Source of the DNA: Basidiobolus meristosporus CBS 931.73
Taxonomy: Eukaryota > Basidiobolomycota > Basidiobolomycetes > Basidiobolales > Basidiobolaceae
Assembly (NCBI GenBank): GCA_002104905.1
Contig: MCFE01000002.1
Location: 124,001 to 188,000 of the forward strand
Reading direction: 5' to 3'
DNA: 64,000 nucleotides
The translations under genes and the position numbers were made by a program. Positions 35,138-45,606 of the stretch are shown piece by piece (the first letter of the stretch is position 1; each line of letters begins with the position of its first letter). The notes under the pieces are model-generated. The model was not told the origin of the DNA. It did no database searches and saw only the letters and a list, made by a program, of their open reading frames with translations.

Positions 35138-37030
35138 TAACTGAGTCAGGGGAGTATGTAATGCCTTTAGTCTCACCTCAGCCTTCTAAATATGGCATGC
35201 AAACTGATAGCTTTGACAAAGTATGCTCAATGATGGATTGTGAGTCAATCTCTTTTAACAACAGTACAAAGCATGAGCCTGGACAAGTCCCAATATACAA
35301 TAGGACAACACCCATTGAAACAAATACCAAGTATACTTTACGGAGCCAAGTGAGCCCAGTAATGCATCTATTGGTGAACACTGTAATGATATGGCTAGAG
35401 AAGTGGCACCTTTCAACTGATATCAGTAATGGGTGCATTGAGGATTTACTACTACTTCTTGCCAAAATTGTTCCAGGATGCAACTTACCATATATGTGGT
35501 ACAAGTGGACAACTGTCATATGGCTGGCAGCATATGACCCAGAGACTGTCCTGATTCCAGCATGTGTTAACAGTTGCATGGCATTTGATCCAAAAATGCC
35601 AACATTGCAATGTGTCCAAGTTGTCAGGAATCAAGCATCATTGAGGGAAAGTATTGTGTACACTCCAGATATATTCTGGTAATACCCTGTCTAAAGAAGC
35701 TGATGCAGTCAAACAAATATTGTGAAGCAATAAAGTACTGCCTTCTGTATCAATCAAGCACAATCATGTCAGATATAAATTGTGGCAAACATTATAAACA
35801 GCCAAGAACAAATCTGATGGTAGACTCACTGGCATCTGAGCCTTAATCACTCTCCAACCTGGATAGCCACCTGTATCCATTGCTGAATGGATTTTGTTTG
35901 CTTTACAGCAGGATAACAGTAAATAGCCGTCATGTTAAAAGTGCATATTATTATGTGTGTTGGAGATATCCCAGCTGTCAGCAAGTTAGCTGGCTCCTCT
36001 AGGCACATTGAATGGTTTTGCTTTCAAATATTTGAGATCTAGGGGATATACTCATGAGCTTACACACTTTATTATTATCCAAATGCCAACAGTAAGAACA
36101 TTGTCTTTCCACAGAGTGAATGTACAAAAAACAGCATGCAATTGCAGCAAAGTTGGCAAGCTATTAGCCATTAGCCCAAGTATGGAATCAATTGGAAACC
36201 ACAGATACATAAGAAAGAGGGTATCTGTTGGAGCAAAATCTCTCCACTGGGAATAATGCATTGGCTTCGCAACAATATCCCTATACTGATGACCAAGTTA
36301 TACATGGAACATTTCAAGCTAAATAAGCTTTCCAGATACCAGAGAAATTTGAAAGATTTGGCAAGATAACACATAGTATATGCTGTGCTAAGTATTGATC
36401 ATGGGCTTCAATTAATATCCATACACATATGCAACAATAAAATGCAAAGACTGCATGAACTAGATATGTAGTTATTTGACAGGCATTCTGAAGCCATTCC
36501 TACCAAGAGTACATTTGAAGCATTGGGAGTCTTATGTGGATATTGTAGCAATATTTATCCATTAGTGGATCACCAATGCCAACTTGACTCATCTACATCT
36601 GTTGTTTGATGAGTTTGTATTGGGATTTGAGCGGCTATACTACAAACATAAGGCTAAACACGTAGATATCTGCCGCTATTCTATCCACTCTCTACTCCAT
36701 CTTGCACAGTGTGTGGAGAATATTGGGCCTTGCTTCACCATTTGGGAGCTTTCTATGGAGCAGATGTGTGGGGACATAGGAAGGCAAGTCAAGTCACAGG
36801 TACTACCATATCCCAATATCATCAGGAATATTACCTCCAAGTCCATCATGTGTGTGATGAGTTGGCACAGAAAGGACAGCCAGGAAGAGTTGGAAAATAC
36901 TGCAGACAGATGTGCACATTAAGACCCCTATACCTTTGGCATTAAAAGGCCAAGTAGGTCCAATTTGTGGGTAACCAGTTAAGTAATGCAAAGTTGAGTT
37001 GGGTGCAACAAGCAACTGGTCTTAGCAGGA
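35138..37030 (+). pseudogene. Tnp2-like transposase, near-complete body
   Basis: Plus strand, frames 35161-35682, 35610-35846, 36008-36256 and 36584-36945. Order: acidic linker; SPVMHLLVNTVMIWLEKWHLST; WTTVIWLAAYDPETVLIPACVNSCMAF; a Cys-containing segment; PCLKKLMQSNKYCEAIKYC (family: IPRLK..); MSDINCGKHYKQ (family: DVFDG..Y). Then the C-terminal DEFVLGFERLYYKHKAKHVD, ICRYSIHSLLHLAQCVENIG and MCGDIGRQVKSQVLPYPN. These are hallmark blocks of fungal Tnp2 (CACTA-type) transposases, DDE enzymes that cut and paste DNA. Several frame changes make it inactive. Confidence 0.7.
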
Positions 37031-37576
37031 CATCTTTACATAGGCACCAATGTACTTGAGAACAGACTACAGTATTACATGGCAATATGCCAGGGGTCAG
37101 CTTACCATGTACCAGGTCATGTGACATCAACTATCATATAGGGCACTCAACTATTTGAATTCCAATGGGAACCTTCCATTAATATTCCGTTGAGTATGTT
37201 GACCTGAAGCTTTCAAGAAGCTGGTCCCTACAAACACCTGGCATATTTTGTTCTAATCAGATTTAGCTGCTTGTTGCATCCAGCCCATCTTTGTATTACC
37301 TATCTGATTACTCATACATCTGTGCTACATAGCTTCTTAATGCCAAGGCATAAGTATCTTCATGGGTACATCTATACTCAATATTCTCCTACTATTCCTG
37401 GCTGTACTCTTTGGGATAACTCATCACATATATGATGGACCTGAAGGTACTATTCTTGATGAGATTGGGATATGGTGGTGTTTGCAACTTGCCTTATCTT
37501 CTTATTTCCTCACATATCTGCTCCATAAGAAACTCCCTAAAGGTGAAGCAAGGCTCAATACTCTCTATGCTGCAAC

Positions 37577-37933
37577 TTGATAAGTGATTTGGATATAATG
37601 AAGTTATCAAGAAATATTGATTAAAGTTGAACTGTTATGCATTCATAAGAAGAGCCAGTTTTTATACCTTTGTAGAAGTAAGACAGCTGTAACACTAAAT
37701 AAGGAGGGTTTCTTAACATTCAGCAGCATTCTTTAACAGTTTCAGGGTTAGTACAGATTGTTTGGTAAAAAGTGTTAATTTGATCTTGACTGTAGGGGAG
37801 TAATCATAGGATCATAGATCTGAAGAAGCTTGCAAATTTGGGGCTATAAATTGGTCCTACAGTGACCAAGACTAGTCTAGGACTGATAAGTAAGCTTTTA
37901 GCCGCTAAATGATACCAAATAGTCCAGTATTTT
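37577..37933. repeat. Unidentified 357-bp insertion
   Basis: The flanks join to give continuous transposase sequence as at 46760-46790, so this block is an insertion. Similar CTCTRTGC / CTCTGC words at both borders could be a target duplication. It has no open frame and no recognised terminal repeat. Confidence 0.5.
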
Positions 37934-38216
37934 GACACTCTGCACACCAAGCAAGATGTACTAGAGAGTGAATGCGGTAGTGGCAGAGATCTAAGCATTG
38001 AGCTTGATGCTTGCAATAGCCGCCCAAATTCCAGCAAACACTCTTTACAAAAGCTATAGATGCATCAAGTCGGCATTACTAATCTGTATCTGGAAAAATA
38101 CTCCTACAATGCTGGCAAATGATTCCTAATGCCTCCAATGTACTCCATTTATAAGTTGCTTTAGAAGGACACTCTAATAAGTACTTATCCAGTTCATCTA
38201 GTTCTTACATTGGTAT

Positions 38217-38236
38217 TATATATATATATATATATG
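38217..38236. repeat. TA microsatellite
   Basis: About nine TA units inside the transposase relic. Confidence 0.8.
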
Positions 38237-38736
38237 AATACTGATTGGAGCTTGCAAGATATAAACTTGGAAGCAAAAACTGTCTGATATTTTGCCAACT
38301 ACTTCAGGTATCTCTGGTTTCTGAGAGGGCTCACTTTGCTTGGAAAGCCACATGCGCAACTTGGTCATAGTACACAGATACTGTTAAAGAGCTGGTGCAT
38401 TACTCTCAGTGGCTATTTATGCCCCATAACATTCTCTCTACCATAGGTATCTCTTGCTTTGAATTAGTTTTGCTTACTGGGTGGTGACTAATAGCTTGCC
38501 AGCTTTGCTGTAGTTGCATGCAGACATATGTACAGTCAATCAGGGGAAAGATAATATGCTTGGTATAGGTATTTAGATAATGCTAATATGTGTGTGTTAT
38601 GCAGTAGATCCCCAGGATCTCACACATTTGACAGCTATACCATCCATGATGCCCAGAAGAGCTAGCTATCTTACTGATGACTGGGGTATCTCCAATGCAG
38701 ATAGTAATACACACTTTGATAGTAGAGACATATAGT

Positions 38737-39103
38737 TGTTATGATCTGCCGCTTGAATGTTTAAGTTAGATCAGTTTTTAGTCAAATCAATTAGTATATG
38801 TTTAGGTTATCAGTATATCAGTATTATCTATGAAATCAGTAGCATTAGTCAGCAAATGAATCAGCAGATCCTTATCAGACAGAAATAGATATACTAAGTA
38901 GGATCTTATTAGGTGATGATGATGCAATCAAATGAGTCATCAGCCACAACCTACGTTAGGAAATACAATTAGTCAGCAATTGATCTAGCAAAATGTATAT
39001 AAGGAGCTGCTGGAACCTCAATAAAAATCAGTTCAAGTTTTAGTGAATACAATACTAGCTAAACTCCCTATTCCTCTACAACTCTTATACCAGACTTGTA
39101 ACA
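38737..39103 (+). repeat. Gypsy 5' LTR (367 bp)
   Basis: TGTTATGATCTGCC to CTTGTAACA. It holds TATATAAGGAGC about 100 nt before its end as a probable TATA box and CAATAAAAATC as a probable polyadenylation signal. Confidence 0.9.
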
Positions 39104-39161
39104 TTGGTAGCAGCAATAACCAGAAACCTCCCTCCTGAAGAAAGAAGAAACCACCCTCAAG

Positions 39162-42100
39162 ATGTCGGACAATCAAGAATGGAAGAATGCCATGCAGCAA
39201 ATCCTGGCCCAACAGCAACAGCTACTCCAGATCCTCAGCCAACAGCAACAAGGAATGACTACCATGGCTCAGAGCCAGCAAAGCCCTGTCAAGAGCAACT
39301 TTAGTGTGAAGGTCAACCAGTACCATGGCAGAGTCAATGAAAACCTGGGAACTTGGCTCTTTCAGATTGAAGAAGCTTTTAAAGCTAAAGGAATTGCTCC
39401 AGAGAGCAAGTTGCGTTATGCAGCTTCTTACCTGGCAGATGCAGCTTTACAGTGGTACCACAACAAGATCAGGTCCGCCACCATGATGGGATGCTCTACA
39501 ATCTCTACCTGGGATGAGTTTGTGTCGGAAATTCAGGATGCTTTTGAACCTCCACACCAGCAGACACTACTAAGAAGGAAGTTAAAGACACTCAGACAGA
39601 AAGGAATGGTGCAAGAATACATCTATGAGTACAGATGTCTACTTGGACAAATTGAAAGAATGGACCCCTTGGATCAAGTTGAATACTTTATTGATGGGTT
39701 GAAAGAAAGAACTTGCAAGGAAGTCAATTACCAAAGACCTCAGACTATTGAAGAAGCCATCAAGATTGCCATTGACTATGACTCAGCTATGTTTGGAGTT
39801 GGGAAGCCTACAGTGACTAATCAGAAAGGCTATAATCATTATGAAAGAAGACAATCAGAAGCAGTACCAATGGAAATAGACGCTATGCAGAAGAATCCCT
39901 CCTCAGAAGAATGCAAGAAGAGAGGACTTTACTCCAATTGCCACCAGCAGGGACATATTGCAAAGTACTGCCCTCAGAGTAGAAATGGACACCAGCCAAC
40001 AAGAACCTTCAACCATATTGAGTCCCATGAACACAGTAATGTGGAAGATGAGCTTGAAGAAGACTTGGAACTCACCTTCCATATGACAGAAGAGTACTTG
40101 TCCCAAATGACTTCAAACTCAGGGAAGTTACTGTACTTGAATGGAGTAATCAATGGAGTACCTGCCAAGATCATGATTGACTCAGGAGCATCGCCTGAGT
40201 ACATGTCAGAGCAATTTGCTTTGAAAGGTGGAATAACTTGGAACCTACCAAATCAACTTCAGTTTCTACAGCTGATGGGAACTCCCACATAATCAACCGT
40301 ATTACCCAGCCAATAAGAATGAAGATCAATGACTATGAAGAAGACCTACAGACTTATATATTTGGGAACTGCAAGTTTGACCTTGTACTTGGAAAAACCT
40401 GGCTATTTTGTCGTAATCCATCTATCAACTGGAGAACCCATGCTACTCAGATCCAAAAATACAACAAGACCTATGAGCTATTACCCGCCAGGCTGGATTT
40501 CAACTTGGTCAATTCCAGTGTGTGTGAGACAAGTGAGCTTAGCAAGACCCAGTTCTGTAGAGCACTTAGAAAAGGTACCAAGATGTTCCACATGGTGGTA
40601 TTACAGGAGGATTCCTCTACCCCAGCACCCCAGCAGGTCCAGACTCTCTTGAAGAAATATTCAGACGTGTTTCCAGATGAGCTTGTAAGTCTACCACCAG
40701 TCAGAGACGTGGATCATGCCATTGACACAGGAGATAGCCCTCCAGTGAGCAAGACACCTTACAGAATGAGTCCATTGGAATTGGAGGAAATGAAGAGACA
40801 AATTGATCAGCTATTGGAGCAAGGATACATCAGGCCCAGCAAGTCACCTTGGGGAGCACCAGTGCTTTTTGTGAAAAAGAAGGATGGAACACTCAGGATG
40901 TGCATTGACTACAGAGTCCTGAACTCAGTTACCATCAAGAATAAGTACCCCATACCTTGGATTGATGAGCTTTTAGACCAACTTAATGGAGCCACTATTT
41001 TCAGCAAGATTGACCTCATGTCAGGATACAACCAGATTAGGTTGAAACCAGAAGATATCCCTAAGACAGCATTCAGGACCAGATATGGACATTACAAGTA
41101 CTTAGTCATGAGTTTTGGCCTCACCAATGCCCCTGCAACATTCATGACGCTGATACAGACTGTCTTTCAGGAGTACTTAGACAAGTTTGTGATAATCTAC
41201 CTGGATGACATATTGATATACAGCAAGACAGAAGAGGATCACGTAGTGCACATTAAAAAGGTCTTGAAGAAACTAAGAGAGAACAAGCTATATAGCAAGC
41301 TAGCCAAGTGTGAATTCTTCAAGGAGCATGTTGAATACCTGGGACACATAGTGACTAGCACAGGAGTAACTTTAGACCCTAAGAAGGTTGAAGTGATCAA
41401 GAATCTGAAGCAGCCCCATAGCATATCAGAGCTCAGATCATTCCTTGGAATGGTTTCCTATTATTAGAGATTTATCAAGTCTTCCAGATGCTCAAGAATG
41501 AACTTGCTAAGCTGCCAAGCTTAAGAATACCTGACTTCAGAAAAGAGTATACTCTGTGCACAGATGCTTCACATTATGCAATTGGTGGAGTGTTGAGCCA
41601 AAAACACAAGGGAAAGGACTACCCCATTGCCTTTGAATCCAAGAAACTGAACTCAGCAGAACAAAACTATCCAGTGCATGAGAAGGAGATGCTTGCTATA
41701 ATACACTGTTTGAAGACAAGGAGATGCTATATTGAAGGAGTCAAATGCACTGTCAAGACTGATCATGCCAATTATCGGAGATTTGTCAAGTCTTTTGCAA
41801 GTATTTCAGCCCCTTTAACTGATATCCTCAAGAAAGACAATACCTACAAGTGGGACATAGCTTGTGAGACTGCCTTCCAGACGCTCAAGAATGAACTTGC
41901 TAAGCTGCCAAGCCCAAGAATACCAGACTTCAGAAAAGAGTTCACTCTGTGCACAGATGCTTCAGATTATGCAATTGGTGGAGTACTGAGCCAAGAACAC
42001 AAGGGAAAGGACTACCCTGTTGCCTTTGAATCCAAGAAACTGAACTCAGCAGAACAAAACTATCCAGTCCATGAGAAGGAGATGCTTGCTATAATACACT

Positions 42101-43605
42101 GTTTCAAGACATGGAGATGCTATATTGAAGGAGTCAAATGCACTGTGAAGACTGATCATGCCTCCCTCAAGTATATATTTACTCAGAAGGTACTCTCTAG
42201 AAGAATGACAAGATGGAGTGAATACATTCAGCAATTTGACCTGGAGATTGTCTACTGTCCTGGAAAAAACAATATGGTAGCTGATGCCTTATCAAGATTA
42301 GATCAAGTTGCACAACTCAACTTGGTGCATGAATCAGATTGGCCTAGCCTATTACTAAAGTATTTGGAGGACCAAGCCATTCCTAATGAGGTGGATGAAG
42401 ATATCAAGAAGATAATCCGTGATGAAGCCAGCAAATTTGTTGTACAGAATGAAACACTCTACCGAATTGTTGATGGAAGCCCTATTGCCTATTGTCCTTA
42501 TGTTGCTTGCCTGGATTTAATACATAAGCTACACAATGGATATGGACATCTTGGGATTAAAGGAACCTATAGCCTTGTGAAAGCCAGAGCATGGTGGCCC
42601 AGAATGAGACAAGACATTGAGAAGCTAGTAAAAACACGCCCAAACTGCCAAATCAATCAAGGCCAGCCACAAAGAATTGCCAAGCTCTTCCCTTTGGAGC
42701 CTGTAAGACCATTTGAGAGATGGGGAATTGACTTTGTTGGAAGACTACCAACTACCAGGAAATGCAACCGCTGGATCCTAGTAGCTATTGACCATGCCAC
42801 TAAATGGCCAGTTGCCAAAGCTGTACCAATAGCCAGTGAACAAGAAGTTGCAAGTTTCATCTACCATGAGATCCTGATGAAGTTTGGATGCCCTGTGGAG
42901 ATCTTATCCAATAGAGGTGCAAACTTTATGGCAAAGACATTAGAAGCTTACCTGGAAATGCAGCAGATCAGACACTTGAAAACCTCGGCATATCACCCCA
43001 GAACTAATGGAGTCACTGAGCGGTTTAGTGGATTATTTGGAAAAATACTGACCAAGTATGCAAATGGAGTTGTCAGTAGATGGGTTGAGTATATAGACCA
43101 AGCACTCTTTGCATGCAGAGTCAGAGTACACAACACCACCCAGCAATTGCCATTTTACTTAGTTTATGGATGTGAACCAAGAATTCCAGGAGATCTCACA
43201 CAACCAAAGCTTACAGACACCTTAGAAGATGAACTCAGTCAGCCAAGTAGACACCAGCAACTGGAACAAAGACATCAAGAGGCACAGACCAAAGTATCTC
43301 AATGTGCAGAAATGATGAAGCAGAGATTTGATAAGACTATAGCACCAGAAGCATTGACAGTTGGGAACTTTGTATTGCTAAGAAACAACACTTGGAAGAA
43401 GTTTGAGCCACAATGGACAGGACCATTCAAGATCATCAGAGAATGTCCATTTGCAACTTACCAACTGGTGGACAAACAAGGTAATATCCGGGAAGACTTA
43501 GTGCATAGGGACAGACTCAAGCATGCAAGACTTGCTGATAATACTGAACCATCAAGATATTGGTATCACAAGAAAAGAGATTCAGGAGAACCCTCTCAAC
43601 TTTAG
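39162..43605 (+). pseudogene. Gypsy gag-pol, broken in three places
   Basis: Gag begins at ATG 39162 (Gln-rich head, then GTWLFQIEEAFKAKGI, LQWYHNKI, FEPPHQQTLLRRKL). The zinc knuckle is [15 protein letters not shown], with Tyr for the first Cys. The protease active site is IDSGAS. A base is lost near 40233, shifting the frame. RT follows ([35 protein letters not shown]). A stop at 41465 and an 82-bp deletion come next, then a 393-bp duplication of RNase H (TDASHYAIGGVL and TDASDYAIGGVL). The integrase has GYGHLG, NCQINQ, WGIDFVGRLP, SNRGANF with Asn for the second catalytic Asp, and TNGVTERF. The C-terminal GPFKII domain has no chromodomain. It cannot move by itself. Confidence 0.88.
41491..42160 (+). 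repeat. 393-bp in-frame duplication of RNase H region
   Basis: The segments starting CTCAAGAATG at 41491 and at 41884 are direct repeats with an offset of 393 bases, and both end at GATCATGCC. The first unit gives the same protein sequence as the gypsy copy at 48602-52481. The second differs from it at several residues (EFTLC for EYTLC, SDYAI for SHYAI, SQEHK for SQKHK, CFKTW for CLKTR). Confidence 0.9.
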
Positions 43606-43615
43606 TAGGGGAGAA

Positions 43616-43983
43616 TGTTATGATCTGCCGCTTGAATGTTTAAGTTAGATCAGTTTTTAGTCAAATCAATTAGTATATGTTTAGGTTATCAGTATATCAG
43701 TATTATCTATAAAATCAGTAGCATTAGTCAGCAAATGAATCAGCAGATCCTTATCAGACAGAAATAGATATATTAGGTAGGATCTTATTAGGTGATGATG
43801 ATGCAATCAAATGAGTCATCAGCCACAACCTACATTAGGAAATACAATTAGTCAGCAATTGATCTGGCAAAATGTATATAAGGAGCTGCTGGAACCTCAA
43901 TAAAAATCAGTTCAAGTTTTAGTGAATACAATACTAGCTAAACTCCCTATTCCTCTACAACTCTTATACCAAGACTTGTAACA
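43616..43983 (+). repeat. Gypsy 3' LTR (368 bp)
   Basis: Same borders as the 5' LTR, with one extra base and about five substitutions. Flanked by TAGT. Confidence 0.9.
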
Positions 43984-44886
43984 TAGTAGTATCCTGCTGA
44001 AAAGCATGCAATACTAATTCAGCAATAGATGCAGGTAGCTATCCAGGTGGGATGGTGATTTAAGTTCATATACCAGCATGACTTCCATCAAATTTCAGCT
44101 TGGATACTGTTAGATTAGTGGCGGATTTAGGATGCTGAGAATCAGTAGTCAGCAGGATTTTAGTCTCTGGCCCATATGCTGCCAGCTGCATGATGGTTTT
44201 CCATTTGCTCCAACATGATAAGCTGCATCCCAGAGTCATTTTGGCTAGGTGTAGCAGTAAATGCTCAAAGCCCCCCTTACAAATATTGGTGAAGTACACT
44301 ACTTCTCTAGCCTTAACATCAAATTATACCCCAGCCAATATATTACTGGGCTCACTTAGATCAATGGTGTATCCTTGAATTTTTGACACTGGGATTGTCT
44401 TGTCTGAAATTGGGATCTTGCTGGTCCATGCAGGATACTGTACCCAGTTAGGCACCCAATCCATCAGTGGGCCTGCTTCTTCAGAGCTATTACTCTGCAG
44501 GCCATATTGAAAAGGCTGCAGTGAACTAAAAGGTGTCTCAAACTCACTCAAACTGGTTTGCGCAAGGTGACAAGTATGGCAGGGTGCTGTTTTGGAAGTA
44601 TCAGTAGCTGGCAAGATAAGGTTGGCACAGCAGTGACTGTTGTATGGGCAAACATGACTTGTGTGGCAAACACTGTCCAATATCCTTGTAGTACTTCCTA
44701 TGATGTAAGCTTGCTTCATGGCTAAGAGATTTGTCACAATAGTCCACAGTTGCATTCCCCTCTTTTATAGTATTGAACAAAGGTGGTCTTGTCCATTGGG
44801 TAAACAGCTCAACACTTCGCAACATAATGCTATTATATCATTCTTTTATCAATACTTGCATGATTGTGAGTCGGTCATGTGTTTGG
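43984..44886 (-). pseudogene. Tnp2-like transposase relic, N-terminal part
   Basis: Continuation of 37250-38736 across the gypsy insertion. Minus strand from about 44825: ATVDYCDKSLSHEA, RKYYKDIGQCLPHK, ATDTSKTAPCHTCHLAQTSLSEFE, EEAGPLMDW, and the LLLHLAKMTLGCSL...WKTIMQLAAYGPET region at 44299-44066. Broken by stops and frame changes. Confidence 0.65.
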
Positions 44887-44893
44887 AACATTA

Positions 44894-45147
44894 GAACTGT
44901 TCTGTAGGACAGTGCCAGATAGTGCCAGCCTGTTTATTGTGCCAGATTGATATGGCATACTATAGCACTTTCTGGAACCACAGGTTCTACCATGATGCCA
45001 GAGGTAGGATATAGTCATTGCAAGTTTTACTCAATTGTGCTTATGTTGCTCTGAATAGTGCTTTTCTTACTTTGTTTACTCTATATATTGCTCCAAACAC
45101 ATTTCTTTCAGTGGATGCTTTCTTGTGTGAATATAAAGTGCATTATA
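44894..45147 (-). mobile_element. Harbinger-like 3' end fragment
   Basis: GAACTGTTCTGTAGGACAGTGCC, preceded by TA, followed by decayed sequence of the 3' end of the transposase gene as at 21560-21760. Interrupted at a TA (45146) by a second Harbinger-like end. Confidence 0.6.
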
Positions 45148-45606
45148 AGCTTTTCCCATGGGATAGTGCCACATAGTTCCAGCCTATTATGAGTTTCCAA
45201 TTAATCTGGCTTTCTGTGACACTATCTGGCATCATATTTTCTACCATGCAGTTAGTGGTAGGAAAGAGTTACTAGTAGCTTACTCAGTTGTACTTGTGTG
45301 GCTCATGATAGTGCCTTTCATGCTATGCTTACTCCTCATAGTGCTCAAGATACATTCCTCCTGGTGGCTATATTCTTCTATGAATACACTACACATTAAT
45401 AGTTATTTTACCTATTTTACAAATTCAGTTGTTTTCTCCTTTATACAACTTTCCGCTGTATCTACCTGCCAATATGCTGAGTCTGTTTAGATATTAAAAT
45501 GTATGCACTACTCTCACTTTGAAATGATTGAATATCTCATTGTAGAGCTTCTGCTTCCTGCTAAGCACACCATTCCTTGGCTTCCTCTAAGCTGTAATAT
45601 ATCACA
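45148..45606 (-). mobile_element. Second Harbinger-like 3' end fragment, nested in the first
   Basis: AGCTTTTCCCATGGGATAGTGCCACATAG, preceded by TA, continues through the decayed C-terminal part of the transposase (equivalent of the HTFGYLKRF to HYEE region) to the equivalent of RKPRNG. It is cut at 45607 by a Tnp2-like element end. Confidence 0.65.

Larger units (their letters stand above)
37250..38736 (-). pseudogene. Tnp2-like transposase relic, left part (interrupted)
   Basis: Minus-strand relic matching 46470-47570. It contains the equivalents of the LLHLA and GDIGRQ blocks at 37320-37576 and of the YLYYKH block at 37940-38050, all degenerate. It is interrupted by a 357-bp insertion at 37577-37933 and by the gypsy element at 38737. 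The same copy continues at 43984-44886. Confidence 0.6.
38737..43983 (+). mobile_element. Ty3/gypsy retrotransposon, full length
   Basis: LTRs of 367 and 368 bp bound the element, and TAGT is duplicated on both sides (38733-38736 and 43984-43987). Removing the element and one TAGT restores the Tnp2-like relic. The LTRs differ at about six positions by eye, so insertion is recent. The polypurine tract AGTAGGGGAGAA precedes the 3' LTR, and TGGTAGCAGC, a likely primer-binding site, follows the 5' LTR. Confidence 0.9.

Noticed and set aside
40329-40652. 107-codon frame over gypsy protease/RT
   Set aside because: Out-of-frame shadow of the pol gene.
39162-43605. Chromodomain at the end of the gypsy integrase (chromovirus)
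   Set aside because: The frame ends soon after the GPFKII and HRDRLKHARL segments with no chromodomain pattern.
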